DNA from: Perilla frutescens
Taxonomy: Eukaryota > Streptophyta > Magnoliopsida > Lamiales > Lamiaceae
Direction: 5' to 3'
Assembly (NCBI GenBank): GCA_026008535.1
Contig: BRKX01000001.1
Span: 42,317,317 to 42,381,316, forward strand
DNA length: 64,000 nucleotides
The translations under genes and the position numbers were made by a program. The notes below the pieces were generated by a model, which saw nothing but the letters and a program-made list of their open reading frames with translations, was not told the origin of the DNA and ran no database searches. This document shows positions 1 to 11,239 of this stretch, in pieces. Each line of letters starts with the position of its first letter. The first letter of the stretch is position 1.

Positions 1-1060
1 CTCACCAATTCCAACAATGACATATTCTTCTTAAATATGTTGGTCTGATAGTTGTAGGCAGCCTCCTTGAACATAGCACTTACGTGAGCACTATGCTTCG
101 TCATCTTATTATGTAAATGATAAAAGTACAATCCGTGCGCAACCCTCGGAAAATGGTCTCTACAACATTTTTAATGAACTGATGCTGGTCCAACACAATG
201 AGGAGGTCTTCAAACTCTCCCAAAGCTATCTGCAATCGACTTAAGAACCAACACCAAGATTTATCATTCTTGATCGGATCAAGACCAATTGCAATAGGTA
301 ATATTTGTTCACTGTCGTTCTTTGTCATAGCAACAAACATAATCCCTTTGTTTTTTCCCTTAAAATGTGTTCCATCAATCACGAACCCTAGTCGTGAATA
401 CTCCTGAAAGGTTATGGTACACGGTCCGAGTGCCAAAATCATATACTTGAACCGATCTTCGGAGGTCGTCTATAATAGATAGTCTATAATTCATACAATG
501 TTCTGAAATTCCACAACTATAACGTGTGTATAGAAATGCAGGCAACTATGCGCGTACGACTTATCATAGTTTCAATAAATCATCTCAATATAAATGTTCC
601 CCTAGCACAAAGCAAAATTTTAATCAATCTAAATCCCGAACTCACGTAGAAGCTCAAATATCATCTCTTTGGGCTTCAAAACAACCAAATCATTAACCAT
701 CTTGTGTGCAAAATACTTTGCCATGGCCCATGCAAGCACCTGGAGTGGAGTGATTCGGCCCATATTCATGTGACAAGTGTGAGTGTCATTGAACTTGTAG
801 ATTTTCCAAACCTCTCCATCAACAACAACACACGGGCACTCACCACCATGATTGCATATGTAATCTAGTTATTTTTTATTTAATCGATACATGGCGTATT
901 CCATTTCATTCTGCATGTGATAGAGTCCCACAACCAAAGCCAAATCTTCCTTGATACGAAAAATAGCATCCATGGAAAGTACATCCGCTACTAAAGGTTC
1001 AACCCAGGTAAGTGAGCCTGCAATGTCAAGATTGGCATGGGAAACAATCAAATTGCTCAA
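1..1060 (-). pseudogene. Decayed MULE (MuDR-type) transposase, runs off the left edge
   Basis: Read on the minus strand, the stretch holds fragments of one Mutator-like transposase in order. The segment at 869-1060 resembles the N-terminal region. The segment at about 640-850 contains a W-K-I-Y-K-F-N-D-T-H-T-C block typical of the region before the catalytic domain. The segment at 101-442 contains VDGTHFKGKNKG and DKSWCWFLSRL, hallmarks of the MULE transposase domain with its first catalytic Asp. The frame is broken by an in-frame stop near 868-870 and by further frame changes between 450 and 640, so no intact protein is made. The C-terminal part, including any SWIM zinc finger, would lie beyond base 1. 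The family call is firm; the exact ends are not visible. Confidence 0.85.
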
Positions 1061-1085
1061 CGCCCTCTCAAATGCATCATCAGCC

Positions 1086-1249
1086 CTGGTATTCGATGAT
1101 GTTGCTCATTATGTCATGTCTATCAATCTCTATGTACCTTACGTAGAACAAATCCAGCCACAAAAGCCTTGGTATTCGATGATGTTGCTCATTCCGTCAT
1201 GCCTATCAATCTCCATGTACCTCACGTAGAACGAATCCAGCCACAAAAC
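1086..1249. repeat. Tandem duplication, unit about 83 bp
   Basis: Two diverged copies lie head to tail. Each begins near GGTATTCGATGATGTTGCTC (first copy at 1088, second at 1171) and ends with AATCCAGCCACAAAA. They differ by scattered substitutions, mostly C/T changes. The repeat sits beside the N-terminal end of the MULE remnant and is probably part of that element. It codes for nothing I recognise. Confidence 0.85.
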
Positions 1250-1409
1250 TTCGTGAGCACTAATTCAAGCAATGTCAATATGTTATTCTCATCTTCTTCT
1301 TTATCAGAGAGGGCATCACTTCTTCTTTTTTAGGGAATTTGATAATTTTTTTCTTGATAAAACTCTCAAAGAATTTTTCTTTTTGGGTATGAAATTCATG
1401 TGTTTGTGT

Positions 1410-2650
1410 CAGGGACGAACTGAAGGGAGGGGCCAGTGGGGGCCCTGCCCCTCCCCCCAACCTAAAAAACATTTATATACTTCTAATATTAAAATTTTAT
1501 TTTACATAAATATGATGATGGTGAATTGGGGTGAAGCCGGGGTGAAGTTGAAGAGATAAGAAATTGGAGGTTGACATGTGGAAGCATGTGTAAAGTCAAA
1601 AGTAAGGTGGTGGGTCCTACTTCAATTAAATGTTAATTAACCAAGACCAATTTGTATCTTTGCCTTCTTTTTGTCCAAATAAATAAGCATATCAGTCAGT
1701 CTAGTGTATTGTACATTTTTTGTTCTTTTCTATAGAAGTCTTGATTTTTAAAGTCACACAAAAAATTTTCGTATTCAATCTAAACAAATACTGCAATATC
1801 ACTTTGAGGATCGAGAGTTGCCGTACAAACAACACCATTCCGAATCTGATCGATTGAGGTTTTTTTTTCTTTCATTCTTTTTTTCTGTACATTATTGTAC
1901 TGATTTAATAGTTATGTTCTTATGTTTTATGTTATTTAGTTGTTTATCGTTTATATATTTATGTTTAGTGCGTATAAGTTATAACGTATTGTGCCAATTA
2001 AAATTTCAGTTAGGAATTTTTGTTTGAATTGATAACTTGAATTAATATACATTGACCATTGTTATAATATTAGAATCAATGTGCGGCTTGATCCACAATT
2101 TTCTATGATTGACAACTTGGGAAGTCTTGCTGAGAAAATGGTTAAAACTGGTAAGTACTTGGTTTTTTCATTAGTTTATCGTATGATTGAGTTATTAATA
2201 GTTTTACCTGTTGCTACTGCTTCTGTTGAGAGATCATTTTCTGCAATAAAGACTATCAAGACTGATTTGCAAAATCGAATGGGAGATGAGTGGATGAATG
2301 ACAGTTTAGTTGTGTACATTGAGAAAGAATTTTTTTCGACGATTGATAGCGAGCGGATCTTGCAGCGGTTTCAGTCGATGGATACTCGCAAATATCAATT
2401 GCCACCACTTTCTTAAACAAGCACAATCATTACTTCACCGAATGCGAATTTTTAGATCATTTTTATTGTATTTGGAGTAGTTTTAATGTAAGAAATATTT
2501 AAACATTTTTATCTCTATTATGATTGTAATTTTTGAGATCTTAATTTTGTCGTTAATTAAATTTCTTATATTTCTTTAACTGCGTGCAAAAAAAAAGACA
2601 GTGATAAAAATAGTGAGGCCCCCCATAAAATATTTCTGATTCCACCCTTG
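1410..2650 (+). mobile_element. Internally deleted hAT transposon
   Basis: The element starts CAGGGACGAACTGAAGGG at 1410 and ends with a GGCCCCCC...CCACCCTTG stretch at 2613-2650. The reverse complement of that end (CAAGGGTGGAATCAG) is an imperfect match to the start, so these are terminal inverted repeats. The flanking 8-mers GTTTGTGT (1402-1409) and ATTGGTGT (2651-2658) agree at 6 of 8 positions, as expected for an old 8-bp hAT target-site duplication. Inside lies only the last part of a transposase (2073-2416). At 1.24 kb the element is much shorter than an autonomous hAT, so most of the transposase, including the BED finger and catalytic core, is deleted. Confidence 0.8.
2073..2416 (+). 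pseudogene. hAT transposase C-terminal dimerisation domain, truncated
   Basis: The open frame encodes LVYRMIELLIVLPVATASVE followed by RSFSAIKTIKTDLQNRMGDE, the hAT C-terminal dimerisation motif of the plant TTF/zf-MYM-like hAT group, and ends at a stop at 2414-2416. The exon probably begins just after an AG acceptor near 2072, because the upstream sequence has no coding character. The N-terminal two thirds of a normal transposase are absent. It is surrounded by the hAT termini at 1410 and 2650. It cannot be an active transposase, but the domain itself is undamaged. Confidence 0.85.
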
Positions 2651-4049
2651 ATTGGTGTAGTATATATATATTTGCACATTATACCAACCACTCTTACATA
2701 AAATTAAATACATTAAATTTTACTTAATTTTAGTCAGTTAATACCTACCTATGTAACATATCTATACATTTTGACAAAAAAAATGAAATAAAAATGCATT
2801 AAAATCGTTATTCCCAAAACTACTAAAAAACGTTCTCGTTAGTATTGTATAATTACTGTTAAGGTTTTATTGTGCCAAAAAAATAAAAACGACAACTATA
2901 ATATTAATCGTTATTGCAAAAAATAAAAAAAATAAAGCATGATAATAACTATAACATTAATCATTATGGTTTATGTTATCATTAGTATTGTATTAATCGT
3001 TATTGCCAAAAAAAAAAAAAGTATAATGATAACTATAATGTTAGTTTCACAAAGTTAACACTAGTCATTTTAATAATCATAATGTTAGTTTCACAAAATT
3101 AAACGTTACTCATTATAATAATGATAATGTTAGTCATGAAAAAATCAAACGGTTTATATTTAACAATGCATAATTTTAATTTTAAATATTATTACGTTAG
3201 TTTGAAAAAATTAAACGTTACACATTTCGATCCATTTTTTTTCTAAAATACATGAAATCTTTATTTTAATATACTAGTTGTGTGTAAATCTGTTGTGTAA
3301 TTAGCAATAAATGTTAAAGTACACTTACACAATGATTGGAATATGAAGACCAAATATATCATAAGGGTGCTTGAGACATTTACACTCCAAATTGCATAAA
3401 TAACTCTCTATTCTTATATCTTGTTTTTATTTTCCAATCACTATTTACTTTTGAGTTTTGTCTATATTTATTGATTTAGACTTAATTTAAACACTAAAAA
3501 TATAAATGTTGATATGTATACAATATATATATATATATGTATATATATATATTCAATTAATTAATTGTAAGTTAAGCTATATTTGGCGCTAATTTGTTAA
3601 AACTAAAAATGTAGGCAAATATCAATTAATAAATTTATGAATATTAAATAGTTTTTTGTAAATTTACTGACCACATAAATCCTTAGGATTAGAATTTGGT
3701 CTGAGAATTTCCAATTTGCATTGTCTCCGGAGGAATACCTTTGCAGCTTGATAAAATTGACCCAAAACTGAGCGGGTCAGCTCAATTGACATCCCTAGAC
3801 GTAGGTAGAAATAACAAAATATTGTGTATTGTAATTTATAAGAAAAAAAAAGACCACATACTGTATATTCATGTTAATATTTTCAGTGAAAAGATTTAAC
3901 AAGAAAATATTATTTTTCAATCATGAAATTGTCACACTATCGTTTAACTACAATAATAATGTTGGAGGAAAATAGGTGAAAAATAAAGCATTATTTTCAA
4001 TTAGGTCAAGAAAATTATAATATTTGCTAGTCCGATGAATTTATTTGTT
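2651..4049. other. AT-rich intergenic DNA with a degenerate tandem array
   Basis: No gene is visible. Between about 2860 and 3240 a loose repeat recurs with the theme ATTAATCGTTATTGCCAAAA, poly-A, then GATAATAACTATAATGTTAG. The spacing is irregular, about 50 to 110 bp. A TATATA run lies at 3521-3552. The rest is AT-rich sequence without recognisable structure. Confidence 0.6.
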
Positions 4050-4135
4050 CATTTTTAGGTTGGGAGAAATGAATGATGAGTCTCGAACTCGTAACATCTA
4101 CGTTTATAGGCAGTGTACTTGATGGACTCCAGTGG
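4050..4135 (-). mobile_element. SINE-like fragment (tRNA B-box on the minus strand)
   Basis: The plus strand carries GATGAGTCTCGAACTCGTAA at 4076. On the minus strand this reads as GAGTTCGAGACTC, close to a Pol III B-box. A short TTTTTAGG run lies to the left, where the A-rich tail of a minus-strand SINE would be. No clear A-box or target duplication is visible. Related minus-strand copies occur at 5020, 8480, 8660 and 17010. Confidence 0.4.
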
Positions 4136-5015
4136 ATTTTCTTACATGCAAAATTAAAACTAGTATAGATTTGCTTGTTTGATGGGCCGTGTAATAATTT
4201 GAGCCCAGTTTATAAAGGCCCAATCTAACAATTGCTTTGCTTACTTTACATGAAGCCCAGTTAAATTTGAGACCCAATTTATTGAGCCGATGATAAATAA
4301 TGTAGATTTTAGTTTTACAAAGGCAAATTCTATTCATACTTCATTTGTTTTCTTAATTTTATTAGTAAATAAATCTATTAAAGATTCTTAAATTTCAATT
4401 ATTAAAATACAAAACTGTTACCACTTAATTTTACGAAGCAATATTTAAATAATTAAAAGCGACATTCACACGATAAAGTAACATGCAGTAGACCCGAGAT
4501 GACTACTTCTCCAGTTCTCCACTCGATGTGATTAGGAAAATCATAAATAAACAAAAAGGTGTATTTCATAAATCAGTCGATATTAAATAATTATTTTATG
4601 ATTGTTGTGTTGATAAAGTTACATAATCCTTTTACTTCTCTATATATATTCAATTTAAGTATTTAAGCCAAAAAAAAAATGAGGTTCATGTTCCTCGGCC
4701 CAATTTATTAAATGCATAGCTGTCATGGATGACCGAAGCAGAACAAAATAATCCTAGTTTTCTACAACATTTTCAGTTTTTGTCTTAAAACGTGCATCCC
4801 CATCTTATGCTAAATATTTAAATTAAAATCATGTAATTATGTTTTACTTGGATCTTAAGCCATACAACGCTTCATGGTAACTCTAAATACATTTTCTTTT
4901 ATTAAAAAATACAGAAAAAAAACCCTATAAAATTTCACTTAAGGACTCGTAGGCTCATAGCGTGGTTCTCAATCTCATCCCCTATTACATAAGGTGTTAC
5001 GTCTCTTTTTTTTCA
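4136..5015. other. Intergenic, no gene seen
   Basis: The stretch is AT-rich. Between 4180 and 4275 there are three GCCCA-type motifs (GAGCCCAG, AGGCCCAA, AAGCCCAG). Such motifs bind TCP factors when they lie in plant promoters, but no gene follows on either side, so they have no demonstrable role here. Confidence 0.5.
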
Positions 5016-5210
5016 TCTTTTTTTTTTATAATGAGAATAACTCGTTGTCGCTACTGAGATTCATATTGGATAAATTTTGTTTTTGTGTAATAGTCGGTAA
5101 CCCACACAAAGAAAGTAAATCACACTTGGAAAATCAAATATGACAGGCGAACATCTAGCAGTGTTGGTGGGATTCAAATTTGAAACATTTGATCACATAC
5201 TTACACCACT
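5016..5210 (-). mobile_element. SINE copy on the minus strand
   Basis: A T-rich run at 5007-5029 (the complement of an A tail) is followed by ATAATGAGAATAACTCGTTG, then a shared block GTAAATCACACTTGG, then GGGATTCAAATTTGAAAC. The reverse complement of the last block has the form of a tRNA-type B-box (TTTCAAATTTGAATCCC). The same order of blocks appears in the copies at 8655-8860 and 17010-17160, which defines a dispersed family. The copy is diverged. Confidence 0.55.
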
Positions 5211-5732
5211 CCACCACTAAATCATTCAGAAAGGGACACAAGGTGTTACACCATTTGTTAGATTCAGATTTTAATTGGACACTTGATGACTTTCTTTATA
5301 ATAACAAGAAATGTAACACCTTGTATAATGCAGGGAAACGTCTAGAACACGTTGAACCGTGTACTGTTGATTCACGGTGAATGCCCGGAAGAACACTTGA
5401 GTTTTGGTAGGGAAAACCCGAATTTTTTATTTATAAAAATATTCATCTACCCTAATAACAATATTTGCTTGTCTAGTTATTATAATACAAAATAAAGTTG
5501 GTGAATAAAAAACATAATAATAACCTAAAGATAAAATCAAACCTAAATAAAATTTTAAACTTAATCTAAATATAATATTAAAACCTAATATTCAAATCTA
5601 CATAATTGTGTATTTGAACCATAAGTAACGTGTTCGGTTGTGTAGTATGTGCGTATGTCTTACCACTGATTTCACGAACCCTATAATATACTGGTTAGAA
5701 TTGTGTTTGTATGTTTCTACTCAAAGAAAAAG

Positions 5733-5769
<37 letters not shown>

Positions 5770-6469
5770 ATGATATTTCAATTTTCAAACAACGATGACT
5801 ATTTATAAAACGAAATAAATTTATTTATATTGAAGATAGACTATATAATGAGCACTTGTTTGAGCAAATTTTTTTATGTATTTTGCCAACTAATAATGTA
5901 CGTGTGAAATGCGATAATTGTTATAAATATGTGGGAGAGGAATTCGAAGATATCAACGTGAATTGATCATGAATTGTTTATTTTGGACGAAACAATTTAC
6001 GTGTCGGCGTACTTGGTGAACAAACTAGTTATATTTTACTAGTTTAATTATATTTATACGCTTGGAATTTGCATTTATATTATTTCCATTTTATTACGAA
6101 CATGGTTTTAACTTTCAACTCACCTTCCTTTTTCTTTCTCATTTTGGGCCAAAAAAAAGACATTTTAATTAATACTTTTCTAAAAGAAAAAAATGTTTAG
6201 TGAACAATCAATTACATGAACAAGCTAGAGTTCTACAATTAATTACATATAGTATTTCTTAATCCCTTTTAAAGACATTTATAGATATGTATCTAAATTA
6301 AAATGAATCGTTAAATAAGTATGATTCTTATATAAGAAGATGTTTTCTACGATGTTTGTAAGGACCATTCAAGCCAGTTCAATTACACTATTATTCATCA
6401 GCCGAAATGTATTACAACGTAAATAGAAATATCAATAAGTCTAATATTAATATAAACAGAATTCGAGTC
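5211..6469. other. AT-rich intergenic DNA with an (AT)n microsatellite
   Basis: No gene is visible. The segment carries a pure (AT)n run of about 32 bases at 5734-5765. The remainder is low-complexity AT-rich sequence. Confidence 0.6.
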
Positions 6470-6570
6470 CCCTTGGGAACACTCAAATGATGGAGTTAGA
6501 TCTTTGTATAAAAGAGAGAAGTATTGAGTTTGAGACCCACCATTTCCCCGATTCCCAACTAAAAAAAAAA
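6470..6570 (+). mobile_element. SINE-like fragment with A tail
   Basis: GTATTGAGTTTGAGACCCACC at about 6522 resembles a Pol III B-box (GAGTTTGAGACCC). About 25 bases later comes CAACTAAAAAAAAAA, an A-rich tail ending near 6570. No A-box is recognisable upstream, so this is probably a 5'-truncated tRNA-derived SINE. Confidence 0.45.
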
Positions 6571-6947
6571 TTATATAAAATTTAATTCAGAATATAATTT
6601 AAAATCTCCATGGGAAGTGTATTTTTATTATTCCTTGTATCGAATCCCAGTTTGAAATCTTGAACTTTTTGGTGAATTTAATTGAGAACTTAGTAGGATT
6701 CGAGTTTGAATGTTCATAGATATGTCAACTAGTAACGTTTAGTACTACAAATAAATGTCTTGATTGCGACACATTTTAGTATACAATTAAACTTTAGTTA
6801 TACCTCTTGTTTATTATTTTAGAAATTAAATTTTCAATTAAATAAATTAAAAGTCAAGATCACAAATATTCACTAGCTATTTTTAATTTTTTAAAAATAA
6901 ATCAAGATCATTCGAATTTCTTACATTAACTTTCGTCTACACATGAG

Positions 6948-7464
6948 TAGGGATGTAAACAAACCGAACCGATAAAAACACTCTGATATTCGAGCTTGGC
7001 TCGTTAAGGAATATTTGATCTCGAGTAGATCTCGATTTGAGCTTTTTTTCTCTTATTCGAGCTCGACTTGACAAATATTTATCATGCTCGAATTCGACTC
7101 GAGCTTGACTCATGAAATATTCGAAAATTTACTAATTGAGCCTGAGCTCAAATATTCGGAAAAAAAAAGTGTTTTTTAATTTACATATTCAAACTTGAGC
7201 TTGAAAAAAAAATAATTAAATTTTCTCATTCGAAATATTTATAAACTTCATGAACATGTTCTTGAACATGTCCGATTAAGCTCAAGTTGAGACATGTTCG
7301 CGAGCTGGTCGAGGCAAATACTACTCCATTCGAGTTATGCTCGTTAATTTTATCAAGCTCAGGAGATTCGAGTTTGGCTCGTTTAGAAAATAAACAAGTT
7401 TCGAACGAGCTTTTTTCGAGTCCAGCTCCAAATAAATTGAGTGGCTCTGTTCGTTTACATTCCT
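6948..7464. mobile_element. Non-autonomous TIR element rich in CTCGAGCTCG-type motifs
   Basis: The left end TAGGGATGTAAACAAACCGA (6948) matches the inverted complement of the right end, TCGTTTACATTCCTA (7464), with a few differences. The interior is a maze of repeated and inverted GAGCTCGACT / ATTCGAGCTTGGCTCG motifs. This class of TAGGGRTGTAAACRA elements is common in plants and non-coding. The flanking 8-mers match at only 4 of 8 positions, so the target duplication is not convincing and I do not assign a superfamily. Confidence 0.65.
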
Positions 7465-7499
7465 ATGCCGGAGGTACGACTCCTCTTTACTTCAATTCT

Positions 7500-7612
7500 C
7501 TTACATTGTGCGGGTTAACGAACCCCAGCACAGCAAGCGCCAAGGAACGGGTTCGAATCTCCTCAATACTACAAATTAGGTGTGTGGATAAAAAAAAATA
7601 CATTATTTTAAA
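7500..7612 (+). mobile_element. SINE copy (B-box plus A tail)
   Basis: ACGGGTTCGAATCTCCTCAA (about 7547) contains a perfect tRNA-type B-box, GGTTCGAATC. It is followed by ACTACAAATTAGGTGTGTGG and a poly-A tail at about 7588-7598. From the B-box onward it is nearly identical to the copy at 18186-18300, so they belong to one family. The A-box half is altered here. Confidence 0.7.
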
Positions 7613-8468
7613 AATGTGTATTTAGTTCATACCTTCTTCTTTTTTTTTCTTTTTTAGATTAATTAGAAATTGAACTCCTAATTTTTACCCAAACGGAGGC
7701 TAAAACCGTGAATGATGCCACAGTTACTTTTTTTAATGGCTCAAAATGTGTAAACGTGGCAGCAATCTTCTCCATCAGAACTTTTAATCAAAACCTAATT
7801 GACTTATTTCTTGTTTATTTTTAATCTTTACATTTATATTTTGGGAATGACTAGGAAAAGAAAGAGAGGAAATTAAATAAGTTAAGTTTTATAATTAATC
7901 ACGGATAACGTGGTTACCAGTAAAATAGTCAACCCTAATACTCTGGCGAACCCGGCATAAGCTAGACATCTTTTCTTCTTTTATTATTTTTATATAATTA
8001 ATGTATTTTTTGGGGGGTATTTACAAAAAATAAATTAAACAAGTATCACAAAATTAATTAAATCAAATTCAGCTGAAGTTGAGCGAGAAAAATGATAATG
8101 TTAATCTATTGTTAGTCAAGAGTACTTGGAAATTAAGTTTTCCTCAAAAAAAAAAAAATAAGAAGAAGAAGAAGGGTACTTAATTGGAAGTTAAGATAAT
8201 ATAAAATATATGCCAAGGTACGTATATATTAACGAGTTGACCAAGCGCAATACTTCCAAATTAATGGGATATTATGATGGTTAACATTGCAATTTAATAT
8301 ACTCTCAAATTAATTAATAACAAGTGGGAAGAAGACAAATTGAATTCTGAATGTTCTTGGCAAGAACACACACCCACACTAGTATATTTTATGTTAGAGT
8401 TCTAGACCTAGCTTCATTTATTCTTAACCTCGTTAATTAATAATAGCAACATTGGTTAATACTTTTTA
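7613..8468. other. Intergenic, no gene seen
   Basis: AT-rich DNA with homopolymer runs (A12 at 8147, T runs near 7640) and a short AAG/AGA purine tract at 8160-8175. Nothing coding or structured is apparent. Confidence 0.5.
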
Positions 8469-8862
8469 TATATATTTTTAGGATAATAGTTATCCGCAAC
8501 TGCTACTTGAGGATGTGCATTAGGTAAACTTCACTTGTGTGCAGTAGCCTGCAAATCACATAAAAGAGGTAACCTCCCTTGGATTAATTAAAATCGGAAA
8601 TGACAACCAAACTACACTATTAGGCCATCTCCAAGCGGACAATATTAGTTAATATTTTATTTTTATTTTTTGATGATGAGGGTAACCACCCGCATCCGCT
8701 AGTCAAGAGTGTATGTGCACTGGGTAAACCTCACTCATATGCAATAACCTGCAAACCACAAAGGTAAATCACACTTGAAATATTGGGTGTAAGACGTTGT
8801 AACAGATTGCATATAGCGATATGATGAGATTTGAACTCGATACTCAAATATTAATTAATATT
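8469..8862 (-). mobile_element. Two adjacent minus-strand SINE copies
   Basis: The first, partial copy (about 8480-8590) has TTATCCGCAACTGCTACTTG, GTAAACTTCACTTGTGTGCA and GTAGCCTGCAAATCACA. The second, fuller copy (about 8655-8860) has GGTAACCACCCGCATCCGCT, GGGTAAACCTCACTCATATG, CAATAACCTGCAAACCACAA and ends in GAGATTTGAACTCGATACTC, whose complement is a B-box (GAGTTCAAATC). A TTTTTATTTTTTGATGATGAG left end corresponds to an A-rich tail. The two copies clearly align with each other. Confidence 0.65.
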
Positions 8863-9559
8863 ATTACTAATCTAATTTATTTATTTTTGGACTTGAATAT
8901 TTCTTAGCCTTTCATGAACCCTAATGCGCACACACATATACAAAGACAACATGACTTTTATAAATTCAATTACAATGCTACTTTTTAACTTTTTACGATT
9001 ATATCATTTTCAATTTTTTTCCGACTAAATTTATTCGAAGCTAGTAATATATAAGTTATCTGGTCTGAACTAGACCAATAGACAATCAGGCTTTGAATCG
9101 ATCCCAACGTCCCTTTTTAATCCCAAATACCAATATTGTTAGATTTTCTAGTAAAATGTTATGATAGTAAGCTGATTATAAATATGGTCAACATTACACT
9201 AAAAATGAAATAAATGTTTCATTTATTTAATTTTTATTAAGTAAATATCATTTTATCATTCTTATCTTGATTAATATAACTAAAGTATCAAACATTATTT
9301 CAAGATAATGCATATAAGTGGATCGTCTAGCCAGATAAAATCATTTATTGCATAATAGTATTACATCTCATGTTACACATACCGTTTAGATCATCGCCAC
9401 GTGTCCTTGTTTATAATTGGGCCATATGGACATCACACATGCTAGTTAATCATTTCTTAAGGAAAGATAATAATTTCCTTTCATGTAAAAATTAATTGTG
9501 TCCATGCAATTTAGAATTTCATTCTTCAAACATAAAATAATTAATTAATAAAAATAAAT
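8863..9559. other. Intergenic, no gene seen
   Basis: AT-rich DNA with no coding potential, recognisable element or notable repeat. Confidence 0.5.
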
Positions 9560-9790
9560 CCTAAAAGGTGAAAAAATAAACCATACACATTGAAAAGTAA
9601 ACCCTAAAAAATAAATATTAACCCTAAAAAGTGAAAAAGTATATATAAACTCTAAAAATTGAAAAATAAACACTAAAATGATTGAAAAGTAAACTCTTAA
9701 CAACCGGAAACAATCCTAAAAAGATTAAAATAAACCTTAAATTTTGAAATAAAATAAATAAATAACTAAAAACCCTTAAAAATTAATCTA
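9560..9790. repeat. Degenerate tandem array with an AAACCCTAAAAA theme
   Basis: A short A-rich unit of about 20-30 bp recurs with variation: CCTAAAAGGTGAAAAAATAAA, ACCCTAAAAAATAAATATTA, ACCCTAAAAAGTGAAAAAGT, ACTCTAAAAATTGAAAAATA, and so on. The AAACCCTAAA core looks like plant telomere repeat, but the spacing and sequence are too irregular for true telomeric DNA. A similar array lies at 63310-63525. Confidence 0.65.
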
Positions 9791-9877
9791 GATAGTGTAA
9801 CATAAGATATAACACATAGCGCGCAATAGATGATTTCATTTGGGTCATTTCTCCTCTCGATGGTATACTATCTTATA

Positions 9878-10151
9878 CTCCTTCCGTCCTAATTATATAG
9901 TTCATTTTATCTTCGCAAGTAGATTAAAAATATTTATGAAACCAATTCATTAAAGCTTAACTTTCAATATTACTCTTATTTAAAATTTATGACTTTTGAA
10001 GTGGTTGATTTTTAATTTCCAAGATCTAACAAAGGTATATTTGTATATTACTGTGAAAATTAATACTATTTATAGTTAGAGACTATATGATTAAGACACC
10101 TCAAAATACTATAGTAATAGGGACTATACTGTATAAATGGGATGGAGGGAG
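9878..10151. mobile_element. Stowaway MITE (Tc1/mariner type)
   Basis: The left end CTCCTTCCGTCCTAATTATA and right end ATGGGATGGAGGGAG form Stowaway-type inverted repeats. The element is flanked by the dinucleotide TA on both sides (9876-9877 and 10152-10153), as Tc1/mariner insertion requires. At 274 bp it is non-coding and in the normal size range for the family. Confidence 0.85.
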
Positions 10152-10187
10152 TATGTATTTAATTTTGTATAATCTTAAAGTTGAATA

Positions 10188-10345
10188 CTCCCTTCGTTTC
10201 ATAATGTTTGTTGTTTTAGTATTTTAATCTAGAATTAACAATTAATTTTTTGGACTAATATACCCCTTCTTTCTATATAAAATAAAATCTTATTCCCTTA
10301 TATTTTCCTAAAAAGTTAGCAAAATTTTATCTCTCCATATATTTG
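10188..10345. mobile_element. Truncated Stowaway MITE
   Basis: The left end CTCCCTTCGTTTCATAATG, preceded by TA, and the interior GTTTGTTGTTTTAGTATTTT followed by TAATCTAGAATTAACAATTA match the complete copy at 33229-33409 in the same order. The right terminal repeat is missing, so the element is broken. Confidence 0.65.
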
Positions 10346-11239
10346 TGCGGTTAAACATTTTGACATAAAATCTATATTATATTTAAAAGTAAGATAGTTT
10401 ATATAAATAGAAAATATCAAGTTTTCCCGCCTAAATTACATTTCTAAAATAGAAATATATATTATTTAATTAAAAAATTGTTTATATCAATATTTTGATA
10501 TATTGAAATCACATTATAATAAATTTAATTCATTACAATTAGAACTCGGAAAATACTTTATTTATATTTTTATATTTTTAGGGAAAAAATACTCTATTTA
10601 CTAGATGTGTGTGTGTGTGTGTAATTATAGTTATATAATTATATTATAAGGATTCCAAAAATCAAAATATTTATTTATATTAGATAAAGTATATATAATA
10701 TTGATACGCATGTTGATTATATTATAGTCTAACACATATAATAAATAAATTTAAATTAATTAATATAGACAACAATTATAGAATTTATTTACAGAATTCA
10801 ATTCCAATCAATCCATATGGTATCTAAATCGACGTTAATTATGCAATTACATTTATGGACATCAATTTTTTTATTTATCATAACAGTATATTTATATATA
10901 TTATAGTATGTATATACATATATAATAGAATATACATGTATATATGAACCGATCTCACTCCCTCTCTCCCTCTATAGATATTATCGTCTCTCCCTATATA
11001 TATTATGTATATATACCAACCTATATTTCATCTTCTATACATACACACATATATATCAATCAATCCATAATTATGGTGATTTGTTTAATAGTAATTATGG
11101 TAATCAATCTACAATTAATTATGCTAAAAATCAATTTACAGTTTACAAATTTAGTTTCTAAATATACAAAAAAATAAATCTACAATTTCTATACTTAATT
11201 ATACAAACAATTTTAATTGACCATTTTTTTAAAATCAAA
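10346..11239. other. AT-rich intergenic DNA
   Basis: No gene is visible. There is a short (GT)n run at 10607-10621 and scattered TATATA runs between 10900 and 11060. Confidence 0.5.

Noticed and set aside
4104..4337. 77-codon minus-strand open frame
   Set aside because: No domain; it covers intergenic DNA with GCCCA motifs and part of a SINE fragment.
9560..9790. Interstitial telomere array
   Set aside because: The AAACCCTAAA core appears but units are irregular and diverged, with no run of perfect 7-mers.
10944..11177. 77-codon open frame
   Set aside because: It is translated TATATA-rich DNA (Tyr/Ile repeats) with no homology.
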